A stretch of 64,000 nt of DNA from positions 62,001 to 126,000 of the forward strand of contig NZ_WUEG01000014.1 in the NCBI RefSeq assembly GCF_010468565.1, in the 5' to 3' direction. This document shows, one piece after another, positions 44,554 to 53,482 of the stretch; positions within the stretch are counted from its first letter, which is position 1; each line of letters opens with the position of its first letter. The stretch is from Allomuricauda sp. TY007. GTDB lineage: Bacteria > Bacteroidota > Bacteroidia > Flavobacteriales > Flavobacteriaceae. A model generated the notes under the pieces. The model saw nothing but the letters and a program-made list of their open reading frames with translations. It was not told where the DNA came from and ran no database searches. Made by a program: the position numbers and the translations under genes.

Positions 44554-46926
44554 TTAAAATGGTACGGTCATCGATATAGATAGGTTCCTGCCAGGTTCAG
44601 GAACATCGATGAGCCTATAAAAACTGGTATGATCGTAGTATTCGGTATTGAATACATTGTTTAGTTTGATGCGTAATTGAGCTGGTTTCCCCTTGCCAAA
44701 GAGTTGGATTTTTGTGTTGGCCGAGAGATTGAGCGCTTGGTACCCATCGGTAACTTCTTCTGGAGGTACTATGTCGTTTTGAGCCGCGGTTACCCTAAAA
44801 TCAGCCGTAACCTGAGGCGATTGCATAAATGCGACATCCTTGAATTGATAGCTGGCTGAGAATAACCCTGAAAGTGGTGGCGAAAACGGAATGGTAAAAC
44901 CTTTTTTAGGTCCACTGGTCTGTCTGGAATACACATACTCGGCAGACGCATCCAACCGCAGCATCGGAGTTACGTTGATTCCGGCACGAGCTTCACCGCC
45001 AAACCGGAAAACCTTGCTTTGGGTGTACTCGTAAATTTGCAAGGTTTCATAATAATTAGGAGTTGGGTTCAGGTAAATGAAATTCTCAAAGAAATTCACG
45101 AATGGACTTATCCCAATGTTGAATTTTGAAGTGGAATGATCAATGTCGATATCCAATTGATAGGATTGCTCGGGGTCTAGGTCAATATTTCCCCTTTCGT
45201 ATCGGTACATGTGATAATTTACCCCGTCGGAAGCCAGTTCGTTGGCCAAGGGCATTCTAAAACTCTTGCCAAGGTTTATTTTATAGGTGGTGTTTTGATG
45301 GATGTAACTCAATCCAAGGGAACCGCTCAAATTCCCGAATTCAAGACTTTTGTCGTGGGAACGTTGCACATACACATTAGATGTGGAACCATCGGGATTG
45401 TCAATTGGGGTTTGGAACCAATCAAAATGGGGTTTGGTGTCCATTACACCAGCATCGTACCTGAGGCCACCCTGTAGGTGCAGGTTCTCGTGTATTTTAA
45501 AATGGTCGTAGATAAAAATACCTGCCGAATATCTTTCATACGCTGGAATCAAAAATCCCCATCCGCCAATATTGTTGTTCTGTAGCTCGGCGTTTACGCC
45601 CAGGACGATATCGTGTTCCTCGTTCGTATTGTAGGTATCCTTGATGTTCAGGGAATAGGTGTTTTTGGTAAATATCCGTTCCCTACTATTGGGCGGTTTC
45701 GGCATATGGCCATGTGGTACGGGCTCCGAATTTTCATCCCGTTGGTTATTTTGGTAGCCCAAGTCAACATCCAAGGTGTGCCTGTCCAAATATATGGAGG
45801 TGTTGTTGGTGATTTTAAAGTGGTTCACCCTATGATAAGGAAGGTCCACATCCCTGTTGGAGCTGTCGTAATCTATGCTCGAAGAACGAACTTCCAGCCC
45901 ATGGGCGTTGGCAAAAAACCCGTTTTTGGCATTTACATTGCTGAAAAAGGTTTCAGATTTAAAATTATCTGAGACAAAACCTATGCTGAAACTGGCGTTT
46001 ATTTCCTCGCCCGCTGTGTTTCTGAGGTTGTTTTCATGAAGCTCAAAAATGTAGTTCTCATAGTTGATTTTGTCCGTGGGGACTTTATAATCGTCATAAT
46101 CCCTATAAGTTAATCGGCCTCGATAGAACCACTTTTCCTTTCTGGACTGGATTCCGGTGGAAACACCGATAAGGTCATTATTGGTCTCTCCCAAAAGATT
46201 GATTTCTCCATCGAAAGAATTGGGGAGAGGGAGTTTGGCGGGTTGAATGTCCACCACGCCTGCAATAGCATCCGAGCCATAAACGAGTGAAGCGGGCCCC
46301 TTAATAATTTGGATGTTCTCGATTCCATACTGATCAATTTCGAGGCCGTGATCGTTGCCCCACTGTTGTGCTTCGTGCTTAATACCGTTTTGTACAACAC
46401 TTACCCTATTAAAGCCCAAACCACGGATAACAGGTTTGGATTGCCCGGAGCCTATGGTTATGGTGCTAACCCCGGGAATTTTTTTTAGGGTTTGCATTAG
46501 GCTGTTTTCCCGATTGCTTTTTAAGAACTCTTCATCTATCCCTACGGCTATGGTGGAGAGCTCCTGAGCTTTGCGCTTTTCTGTTTTTCCGAGCAGTTCC
46601 ACACCATCCAGACTGGTAACGGACTCCTTTAACCGGATGACCAGACCTTCGATATCCCCATCAAGGATTTGGATTGTAAATTGGTTATGGGCATAGCCAA
46701 TATGTGTAATCTCGAACTTAAAGGTCCCTACGGGAACTTCTCTAATGATGAATTCACCATTATCTGCCGAAACCGCGTATAAACTTTCTCCTATAATGTT
46801 GGCCCCCGCAATGGGTTCCGAGGTATTTGCATCTACCACAATACCTTTTATCGTGTGGTGCTCTTGTGCAGATGCTTGTGTACATAGGCTAAAAAATAGC
46901 CATGTAACCAGCATTTTTTTAATCAT
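44554..46926 (-). CDS. TonB-dependent receptor with carboxypeptidase-like N-terminal domain
   Basis: This outer-membrane receptor imports a ligand using TonB energy. The roughly 790-residue protein has a signal peptide (MIKKMLVTWLFFSLCTQASA), then a carboxypeptidase-D regulatory-like domain (HHTIKGIVVDANTSEPIAGA, about 25-105), a plug domain (LMQTLKKIPGVSTITIGSGQ, SKPVIRGLGFNRVSVVQNG, NIQIIKGPASLVYGSDAIAG) and a large barrel to the C-terminal aromatic end (NLSISMTVPF). The frame is open to 46950; the ATG at 46926 is chosen because it begins the signal peptide. Downstream are two His-rich DUF4625 lipoproteins and upstream a His/Cys-rich small protein, so the ligand is likely a metal or metallophore. 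Confidence 0.93.
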   Translation of the reverse strand: MIKKMLVTWLFFSLCTQASAQEHHTIKGIVVDANTSEPIAGANIIGESLYAVSADNGEFIIREVPVGTFKFEITHIGYAHNQFTIQILDGDIEGLVIRLKESVTSLDGVELLGKTEKRKAQELSTIAVGIDEEFLKSNRENSLMQTLKKIPGVSTITIGSGQSKPVIRGLGFNRVSVVQNGIKHEAQQWGNDHGLEIDQYGIENIQIIKGPASLVYGSDAIAGVVDIQPAKLPLPNSFDGEINLLGETNNDLIGVSTGIQSRKEKWFYRGRLTYRDYDDYKVPTDKINYENYIFELHENNLRNTAGEEINASFSIGFVSDNFKSETFFSNVNAKNGFFANAHGLEVRSSSIDYDSSNRDVDLPYHRVNHFKITNNTSIYLDRHTLDVDLGYQNNQRDENSEPVPHGHMPKPPNSRERIFTKNTYSLNIKDTYNTNEEHDIVLGVNAELQNNNIGGWGFLIPAYERYSAGIFIYDHFKIHENLHLQGGLRYDAGVMDTKPHFDWFQTPIDNPDGSTSNVYVQRSHDKSLEFGNLSGSLGLSYIHQNTTYKINLGKSFRMPLANELASDGVNYHMYRYERGNIDLDPEQSYQLDIDIDHSTSKFNIGISPFVNFFENFIYLNPTPNYYETLQIYEYTQSKVFRFGGEARAGINVTPMLRLDASAEYVYSRQTSGPKKGFTIPFSPPLSGLFSASYQFKDVAFMQSPQVTADFRVTAAQNDIVPPEEVTDGYQALNLSANTKIQLFGKGKPAQLRIKLNNVFNTEYYDHTSFYRLIDVPEPGRNLSISMTVPF

Positions 46927-47106
46927 CGTATGAATACTATGGGTTCTCAAATGGCTTCTGGGACAGAAGCATTATCGTCGGCTCCCATTACAGTGATTCC
47001 AAGAAAGCTAGAATGTGCAGATTAAGGGTCAAATCAAAAAGAATATGTGCGACGTATGTTTTAGCACATATCTTGATATAGAAAACGAATTGATACAGAC
47101 CATTGA

Positions 47107-47123
47107 CTCCCAATTATTGGGAG
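47107..47123. promoter_or_regulatory. perfect palindrome upstream of the TonB receptor operon
   Basis: CTCCCAATTATTGGGAG is a 17-base perfect inverted repeat (8-base arms, one central base) in the 230-bp region between the TonB receptor and the small His/Cys gene. Its size suits a dimeric repressor operator such as a metal regulator; none is shown. Confidence 0.4.
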
Positions 47124-47156
47124 CTGAACTACTTTCTGGAAAAAATGAACGGGATA

Positions 47157-47465
47157 TTAAACGGCTGGAGGTGGCCGAGAGAAAAGGAGGCTTGTAGCTA
47201 TGCTGCTAGAAACCTGAAAATTATATTCAGAGCCTATTTCCTTTTGAAGAACAAACTCAATGTTCTTGGCCAAGGGCTCTAAGGAATCATTTAAGATTCC
47301 GGGGGCATGGGTGTCGGAGGCAATATTGTGGCATATGGCACAATGGTCCATATAGTCCTCCTTGTCGTCATGGTGCGTTAATGCATGAAGGCCTACAAGC
47401 TTCGTTGCCAAGAAAAGGACAAGAAAGGCATAGGTGACGCTATTTAATAGGCGATTTTGTTTCAT
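47157..47465 (-). CDS. small exported His/Cys-rich protein
   Basis: The 102-residue protein starts MKQNRLLNSVTYAFLVLFLA, a signal peptide or membrane segment, then HALTHHDDKEDYMDHCAICH, a dense His/Asp/Cys cluster (the CAICH string also fits a heme CxxCH motif, but the context suggests metal). The rest is unremarkable. Similar small proteins are commonly encoded next to metal-linked TonB receptors in flavobacteria. Its orientation matches the TonB operon downstream, so it may be the first gene of the locus. A -7 box TAAGTTTG lies just upstream (47473-47480), leaving an almost leaderless message. Confidence 0.65.
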   Translation of the reverse strand: MKQNRLLNSVTYAFLVLFLATKLVGLHALTHHDDKEDYMDHCAICHNIASDTHAPGILNDSLEPLAKNIEFVLQKEIGSEYNFQVSSSIATSLLFSRPPPAV

Positions 47466-47827
47466 GCGGATACAAACTTATTAAAAAACATTGTATCGGA
47501 AGTGAAATTCTTCCATAGTAAGGTATTTTTAAGATTTTATAAAACTAATTGCGTCAATTTTACCATATTTCTTGTCCTGATGTGCTGTCATCTTTAGACT
47601 TTTAATTGTGAAGGTAGATGTTCCTTACCATTTAAAAAGTTTGGATAGGTTTGGTTTAAGTGGTCAACACCTAAAAAAGATTACAGAGAGGCGATGCTTC
47701 TTTCATCGGTTATTGGTGTTTTCACAACAAAAGCAACTTTTCATACAACATAACTTCCCATTTTCACCCTGTTCTTGATATGTTTGGGTATGTCTTACTA
47801 CGTAAGGCCAACCTCATCAACTAAAAT
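47466..47827. other. 362-bp divergent intergenic region
   Basis: No gene is seen. On the minus side TAAGTTTG (47473-47480) is a candidate -7 for the His/Cys gene. On the plus side TATGTTTG (47779-47786) is a candidate -7 for the DUF11 adhesin, about 42 bases before its ATG. Confidence 0.45.
47779..47786 (+). promoter_or_regulatory. candidate -7 promoter element for the DUF11 adhesin
   Basis: TATGTTTG matches TAnnTTTG exactly. No clear -33 TTG at the usual spacing. Confidence 0.4.
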
Positions 47828-50800
47828 ATGAACCAACCCCAATCCTCCCTGCTTTATAGGTGTTTTTTGTTGATAGTAATTTTTCTTGTGTTTGTTTCAT
47901 TTCAAAATGCATATTCACAATCTTCTGGAGATATTGATCTATCCTTAACAAAAACCATTGACAAGTCGCCACCCTTGGTGAGCGATAATGTTAGGTTTAC
48001 CCTTACTGTTACTAATGATGGTCCAAGTGAGGCGACCTCTGTGGAGGTTACCGACCTTTTACCTTCAGGGTATACCTATGTAACGGATAATGGCGAAGGT
48101 GCGTACAATGAGGCCACTGGGATATGGAATGTAGGGTCTTTGGCCAGTGGAGGTACCATAAGCCTAAATATTCTGGCTAAAGTAAATGCTTCAGGCGACT
48201 ACGATAATGTTGCAGAGATAACCGGACACGACCAAACGGATATTGATTCAACACCGAATAACGATGCACCCGGTGAGGATGACCAAGACGAGGTTTCTGT
48301 AATACCGGAACCTTTGGTGGATGTTTCCGTGACCAAGACTGTAGATGAGTTTATCCCCGAAGTGGGAGAGGAGATAGTTTTTACCATAACCGTTCAAAAC
48401 GATGGACCTAGCGATGCCACCAATGTGGTGGTCACCGATGTTTTGGCCTCGGGTTATCAATTGGTGAATGCAGTACCTTCAGAAGGGACATACAATGCAT
48501 CCAATGGCTCTTGGGTTGTCGGCAATTTGCCTAATGGGGATGCGGAAACCTTGGAAGTGACCGTACAGGTTCTATCAACGGGAAATTATACCAATACGGC
48601 CGAGTTGACCAATGTAGCTGAGAAAGATGCGGATTCAACCCCTAATAATAACAACGAATCTGAAGATGATCAACAGACCATTGAACCCATTCCAATCCCT
48701 GTTGCAGATCTTCTTTTGCGTAAATCCGTGAACGTGCTGAGCCCCTATGTGGGCCAAGAAGTTATTTTTACGGTGAACATAACCAATCTGGGACCAAGTG
48801 ATGCATCAGGTGTTGAGGTAAAGGATCTTTTGCCCGATGGATATACCTATGTTTCCCATACAACTACGGCAGGAATTTACAATGCAACCTCTGGAATGTG
48901 GGTGCTCAACGGTGATTTGGCAGATGGAAGCACGGATACCTTGATCATTGTGGCCACGGTAAATAATTCGGGAGACCATTTTAATGTTGCCGAAGTATTT
49001 GCTTCCGATCAATACGACCCGAATTCCATTCCGAACAACAATAATGTTTTTGAAAACGACCAAGATAACGCTGGAACCACGCCCATTCCCTCTGCCGATT
49101 TGGCCTTGAACGTAAGTGTGGACAATGATTTCCCCGATGTTGGGGCACAGATAACGTTCACCATTGCCCTGATAAACGAGGGGCCGAGCAATGCCTTGGG
49201 CGTTGAAGTTAAAAATGTACTGCCCGATGGGTTTACCTATATTTCCGATGATTCAGGAGGACTTTTTAATTCATCCAACGGAGTTTGGAATGTAGGTACT
49301 ATTGCTCTTGAATCCCAAATGGAGTTGAACATTGTAGCCGAGGTGAATCCTTCCGGAGCTTATACCACTACTTCAGAAGTGGTGGATGCAACCTTTTTTG
49401 ATGCGGATTCAACGCCAAACAACCATATACTTGCCGAAGATGATCAAGACGAGCAATCTGTAACACCAAGGTACATTACCGATATTTCGGTTTCAAAAAC
49501 GGTGAACGATATGAACCCCGAAGTGGGCGATGAAATTGTTTTCACCATTGAGGTAAGCAATAATGGTCCCAACGATGCTTCAGGATTAATCATTGAGGAT
49601 AAACTTGAAAGTGGGTACGCATTTGTGTCAGCAACCGTAACATCGGGAATCTATGATGAAATCGCAGGTTCGTGGGATTTGCCGGCCGTTTCCAACGGCT
49701 CAACCCAAACTTTGGAAATACGGGCAAGGGTGCTTTCCAGTGGAAATTACCAGAATACAGCGGAACTTACCGCTTTGGATACGTATGACCCAGATTCAAC
49801 CCCAAACAATAATTTAGGTTCCGAGGATGACCAAGAAACCGTAATTCCGGATCCTGGTGGATTGAGTGATTTATCCCTGAGTAAAACTGTGGACAATGCC
49901 AATCCCAATGTGGGGGATGTGGTTCGGTTTGTGGTGAGTGTCACCAACCATGGTCCATCAGATGCCAGAAATGTTAAGGTCACCGATATGTTGCCATCTG
50001 GATACACCTACGAATCACATACGTCAACGGCTGGGGTTTACAATGTTGATTCAGGGATTTGGAGCGTAAACAGAACTATTCTGGATCAGGACACAGAAAG
50101 TCTGGAAATTTTGGCCGCGGTCAATGCGCCAACAGGAGCCGAAGACGAATATTTGAATACAGCTTTCATTTCGGAAAGTTTGTATGCCGACCCGGACAGT
50201 GACCCTTCAATGGGGCTGGATGAAGATGATTTTGCAGATGGTATTGCAGATGATGACGAAGCTACTGCCTTTGTAGCGCCTCAAACTACAGACATCACAA
50301 TCATAAAAAATGTGGACAATACCATGCCCAACATTGGTGATGAGGTTGTTTTTGAAATAACCGTAACCAATCAAGGTATGGATGATGCCACTCATCTTGG
50401 AATTGAGGAGCAGTTGCCTTTGGGCTATAGTCATGTAAGCTCGGAAGTAACAGTGGGCACGTACGATGCTGCATCATCTTTTTGGGAAATTGAATCGTTG
50501 CCCGTTTCCGAATCCGCAACATTGTTGCTTACGGTAAAGGTCTTGGATATTGAAGAATACCTAAATGTGGCAAGTTTGGCCTATGTGAATCAATGGGACA
50601 CCGATGAAGCAAACAACTTTGCCGAAGCTTTTGTGGAACCTAGCTGTTTGGTGGTGTACAACGAGTTTTCGCCCAATGGGGATGGGGTTAACGACTATTT
50701 TAAGATTGATTGTATTTCCCGTTATCCCGATAATACGCTTCAGGTATATAACAGATGGGGCAACATTGTTTTTGAGAAACGTTCGTACAACAATGATTGG

Positions 50801-50929
50801 GACGGTACGCCCAACGGAAGGGCCGTTGTTCAAAAAGAAGACCAATTGCCGGTAGGAACCTATTATTACGTACTGGATTTGGGCGATGGGTCCGAACCAC
50901 GAACAGATTGGTTGTATATAAATAGATAA
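47828..50929 (+). CDS. DUF11-repeat surface protein with type B T9SS sorting domain
   Basis: The 1033-residue protein has a Sec signal (CFLLIVIFLVFVSFQNAYSQ) and seven tandem DUF11-type modules of about 128 residues starting near residues 35, 163, 291, 421, 549, 679 and 819, each opening with a D(I/V/L)-K(T/S)V...VGxxVxFxxxV strand and most ending with DxDSTPNN...EDDQ, an acidic, possibly calcium-binding turn. The last 95 residues (VVYNEFSPNGDGVNDYFKID, then VYNRWGNIVFEKRSYNNDWD and PVGTYYYVLDLGD) are the gliding-motility-associated (type B) T9SS sorting domain. It is thus secreted to the cell surface, probably as an adhesin or gliding component. The PorP/SprF gene follows after 2 bases, its likely partner. 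Confidence 0.93.
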   Translation: MNQPQSSLLYRCFLLIVIFLVFVSFQNAYSQSSGDIDLSLTKTIDKSPPLVSDNVRFTLTVTNDGPSEATSVEVTDLLPSGYTYVTDNGEGAYNEATGIWNVGSLASGGTISLNILAKVNASGDYDNVAEITGHDQTDIDSTPNNDAPGEDDQDEVSVIPEPLVDVSVTKTVDEFIPEVGEEIVFTITVQNDGPSDATNVVVTDVLASGYQLVNAVPSEGTYNASNGSWVVGNLPNGDAETLEVTVQVLSTGNYTNTAELTNVAEKDADSTPNNNNESEDDQQTIEPIPIPVADLLLRKSVNVLSPYVGQEVIFTVNITNLGPSDASGVEVKDLLPDGYTYVSHTTTAGIYNATSGMWVLNGDLADGSTDTLIIVATVNNSGDHFNVAEVFASDQYDPNSIPNNNNVFENDQDNAGTTPIPSADLALNVSVDNDFPDVGAQITFTIALINEGPSNALGVEVKNVLPDGFTYISDDSGGLFNSSNGVWNVGTIALESQMELNIVAEVNPSGAYTTTSEVVDATFFDADSTPNNHILAEDDQDEQSVTPRYITDISVSKTVNDMNPEVGDEIVFTIEVSNNGPNDASGLIIEDKLESGYAFVSATVTSGIYDEIAGSWDLPAVSNGSTQTLEIRARVLSSGNYQNTAELTALDTYDPDSTPNNNLGSEDDQETVIPDPGGLSDLSLSKTVDNANPNVGDVVRFVVSVTNHGPSDARNVKVTDMLPSGYTYESHTSTAGVYNVDSGIWSVNRTILDQDTESLEILAAVNAPTGAEDEYLNTAFISESLYADPDSDPSMGLDEDDFADGIADDDEATAFVAPQTTDITIIKNVDNTMPNIGDEVVFEITVTNQGMDDATHLGIEEQLPLGYSHVSSEVTVGTYDAASSFWEIESLPVSESATLLLTVKVLDIEEYLNVASLAYVNQWDTDEANNFAEAFVEPSCLVVYNEFSPNGDGVNDYFKIDCISRYPDNTLQVYNRWGNIVFEKRSYNNDWDGTPNGRAVVQKEDQLPVGTYYYVLDLGDGSEPRTDWLYINR

Positions 50930-50931
50930 AT

Positions 50932-51873
50932 ATGGGGATTGTTTCAAAAAAATATATAACCAAAGGATTTAAGCAAGTTTGTGCATTGCTGGTCGTGATG
51001 TGTTCAATTTCCATGTATGCGCAACAGGACCCTCAATTTACCCAGTACATGTACAACACCATGAGTGTGAACCCGGCCTATGCAGGCTCTAATGGACATT
51101 TAACCGCTTTGCTGATGCACCGTTCCCAATGGGTTGGGGTAAATGGTGCGCCAAATACCCAAGTACTGGCGGTAGATTCACCTTTGGAAAACAAACTTGG
51201 GATAGGGGGAATAATTGCCCGTGATGCTTTGGGGCCTTCTTCCGAAATTTCCTTGGACGGAAACGTTACTTATACCATTCAACTGGACAGTACCAACAGA
51301 AAACTCTCCTTTGGCATGAAGGTTGGCGGGCGCATTTTTGATGTGGATTTTTCCAAAGGACTCACTGATGAAGCCGATGTTGCCTTTCAAAACAATATAA
51401 AGAGCAAATTTTTTCCAACCATAGGAGCAGGGATATATTACGATTCAGGAAAAGGGTATTTGGGTTTTGCCATACCCAATTTCTTTTCGCAAAAGCATTA
51501 CGATGGGGAAGAACAGGAAATTGCTGCAGAGCGTTTACATTATTATTTTATTGGTGGAAAAGTGTTTGATTTGACCCCTGATGTAAAACTGAAACCCGCT
51601 TTCTTTGTAAAATGGGTGCCAGGAGCACCTATAATAGCCGATGTATCGGTAAATACGCTACTCAAGGAGACCTTTACCTTTGGTTTGGCCTATCGGTGGG
51701 ACGATTCTTTCTCTACCTTGTTGGGTATGCAGATCAACCCAAATTTTAGCGCAGGTTATGCCTACGACCTTACCACGTCCAATTTGGCAAGCTACACGGG
51801 AGGGTCGCACGAGCTGTTTGTAAGGTACGAGTTCAAATCCTCCCAAAAACAGAAAGAAACGCCAACATTTTAA
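50932..51873 (+). CDS. PorP/SprF-family outer membrane protein of type IX secretion
   Basis: PorP/SprF proteins are outer-membrane beta-barrels that bind type B T9SS substrates. The 313-residue protein has a signal peptide (FKQVCALLVVMCSISMYAQQ) and the family opening DPQFTQYMYNTMSVNPAYAG, followed by HRSQWVGVNGAPNTQVLAVD, IGGIIARDALGPSSEISLDG and a C-terminal FAAGYAYDLTTSNLASYTGG-type strand with SHELFVRYEF. It begins 2 bp after the stop of the DUF11 adhesin, so they form one unit. Confidence 0.94.
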   Translation: MGIVSKKYITKGFKQVCALLVVMCSISMYAQQDPQFTQYMYNTMSVNPAYAGSNGHLTALLMHRSQWVGVNGAPNTQVLAVDSPLENKLGIGGIIARDALGPSSEISLDGNVTYTIQLDSTNRKLSFGMKVGGRIFDVDFSKGLTDEADVAFQNNIKSKFFPTIGAGIYYDSGKGYLGFAIPNFFSQKHYDGEEQEIAAERLHYYFIGGKVFDLTPDVKLKPAFFVKWVPGAPIIADVSVNTLLKETFTFGLAYRWDDSFSTLLGMQINPNFSAGYAYDLTTSNLASYTGGSHELFVRYEFKSSQKQKETPTF

Positions 51874-51975
51874 ATAGTGGGCAACATATCTTCACTTTAA
51901 GAAGTGTACATCGGCAAAAAATAGTCATTATCTTTAGCATTGCAATAGAAAGTAAGCTGCTAAAATTGATTTGCT

Positions 51976-52557
51976 ATGGAGAGGAATGAGTTGTACCCCG
52001 TTTTTTTGAAAGTTTCAAACCTGAACGTACTAATTGTGGGAGGAGGCAATGTTGGATTGGAAAAGCTGACTTTTTTATTGAAATCCAGTCCCAATGCCCA
52101 AGTTCAGATGGTAGCTCCAGAATTTTTGCCAGCAACATTAGAATTGGCCGAAAAGCATGATGTGAAAATTACAAGGCAAGCCTATTCAGAAAATTTTTTG
52201 GAAGGAAAACATATAGTTGTTGCCTGTACGGACAAACCAGAGGTGAATGAACAGGTGTACCAGGACTGTAGGAACAGGAGTATATTGGTAAATGTAGCGG
52301 ACAACCCACCATTTTGCGATTTTTACATGGGCGGCATTGTGACCAAGGGCAATGTTAAGGTCGCCATTTCAACAAACGGAAAATCTCCGACCACGGCCAA
52401 ACGGCTGCGTCAATTTTTTGAGGATGTTCTCCCCGAAAATATAGACGATCTGGTGAACAACCTTAACGAATACCGCAAAACCTTGAAAGGGGATTTTGAG
52501 CAAAAGGTAGAGGCCTTGAACGAGTTCACGAAAGGGTTGGTGAACAAGAAGGATTGA
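51976..52557 (+). CDS. siroheme-type precorrin-2 dehydrogenase family protein
   Basis: The 193-residue protein matches the N-terminal dehydrogenase half of CysG (SirC-like): LYPVFLKVSNLNVLIVGGGN, with the NAD-binding VGGGNVGLEK, then MVAPEFLPATLELAEKHDVK, HIVVACTDKPEVNEQVYQDC, VNVADNPPFCDFYMGGIVTK and AISTNGKSPTTAKRLRQFFE. It oxidises precorrin-2 to sirohydrochlorin for siroheme, the cofactor of sulfite and nitrite reductases. The methylase and ferrochelatase parts of CysG are separate and not in the window. The gene stands alone. Confidence 0.86.
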   Translation: MERNELYPVFLKVSNLNVLIVGGGNVGLEKLTFLLKSSPNAQVQMVAPEFLPATLELAEKHDVKITRQAYSENFLEGKHIVVACTDKPEVNEQVYQDCRNRSILVNVADNPPFCDFYMGGIVTKGNVKVAISTNGKSPTTAKRLRQFFEDVLPENIDDLVNNLNEYRKTLKGDFEQKVEALNEFTKGLVNKKD

Positions 52558-52574
52558 TCACTCGATAATCGAGA

Positions 52575-52692
52575 CTTAAACCTGACTGCCGTCAGGCAAG
52601 TTGCTCTGAGGCTTGCCTCGAAATCAAAATTACTTTCCTGCCAATGTATCTTGGGCCTGCCTTTGTCGGCAGACAGGCTTGCCCGGGGTAGT
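52575..52692. repeat. cluster of small hairpins between siroheme gene and LytTR gene
   Basis: CCTGAC-TGCC-GTCAGG, CAAGTTGCTCTGAGGCTTG and CTGCCTTTGTCGGCAG lie in a row in this convergent 162-bp gap. They resemble REP-like or terminator hairpins. No gene is seen. Confidence 0.6.
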
Positions 52693-52719
52693 TTACAGCT
52701 TCAATTTTTGAAACGAGTT

Positions 52720-53472
52720 TTACAACCGCTTCATGGCTTCGATCAAATCATCTTTTTTTCTTGGTGAAATGTTTACTTCCAAATCATTGTCCATGATTAG
52801 GCGGCCGCCTTCGGATTTAACATATTTTTTCACCTTTTTTAAGTTGATAAGGTAGCTGTTGTGCACCCTCATAAACTGGTGTTCCGAAAGTAAGTTTTCA
52901 TATTCTTTTAGGTGTTTGCTAACCAAGAGCGTACTTTCGTCCTCGAGCATAAAAGAGGTGTAGGAACCATCGGCTTTGCATGCGATAATGTCGTCAATGG
53001 CGATAAATTCCATGCCCGATGTTGTGGCCAAGCAAATTTTCTCGGGTCTTATCTTTCCTCTGGAAATGCTTTGCATTAAAGTATCCAGTTGCTCCCGGTA
53101 TACGTTGGTATCCATTCTGGTTCTGGCTTTTTCTACAGCTTGTTGCAGCTCATCCAAGTCAATAGGTTTTAACAAATAATCCAACGAACTGAATTTTATG
53201 GCTTTTATGGCATATTTTTCAAAGGCTGTTGTAAAAATGACCTCAAAGTTGGGATCCTTGATTTGATTCAATACATCAAACCCTACCCCGGATTGGAGTT
53301 CGATATCCAAAAAAACGATGTCCGGGCTATATATGGACAACACTTTTACCGCTTCATTAACGGTGCCGGCCATTGCAATTACTTCAACATCTTTACAAAA
53401 TTCCTCCAACATGGATTTTAGGGTTTCCCTGCTGTGTTTTTCATCTTCGATTATTACTGCTTTTAGAATCAT
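52720..53472 (-). CDS. LytTR-type response regulator
   Basis: The 250-residue protein has a receiver domain (residues 1-120, KAVIIEDEKHSRETLKSMLE, DIVFLDIELQSGVGFDV with the phospho-acceptor Asp at 56, and the conserved Lys near 105) and a LytTR DNA-binding domain (about 140-245, FIAIDDIIACKADGSYTSFM, then MRVHNSYLINLKKVKKYVKS). It binds DNA as a dimer once phosphorylated. It lies 10 bp downstream of a LytS-like kinase, so the two form one operon. The signal is unknown. Confidence 0.93.
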   Translation of the reverse strand: MILKAVIIEDEKHSRETLKSMLEEFCKDVEVIAMAGTVNEAVKVLSIYSPDIVFLDIELQSGVGFDVLNQIKDPNFEVIFTTAFEKYAIKAIKFSSLDYLLKPIDLDELQQAVEKARTRMDTNVYREQLDTLMQSISRGKIRPEKICLATTSGMEFIAIDDIIACKADGSYTSFMLEDESTLLVSKHLKEYENLLSEHQFMRVHNSYLINLKKVKKYVKSEGGRLIMDNDLEVNISPRKKDDLIEAMKRL

Positions 53473-53482
53473 TGGGTTGTTT

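Noticed and set aside
47015..47197. 60-residue plus-strand frame with a CDVCF motif
   Set aside because: It overlaps the end of the His/Cys gene, has no promoter or family look, and holds the palindrome; likely chance.
47345..47375. CAICH in the His/Cys protein as a heme c site
   Set aside because: Only a single short motif in a metal-type context; heme binding is not supported.
47931..50640. Regularly spaced repeats that could look like a CRISPR or satellite
   Set aside because: They are protein-level DUF11 modules of about 128 residues with diverged DNA.
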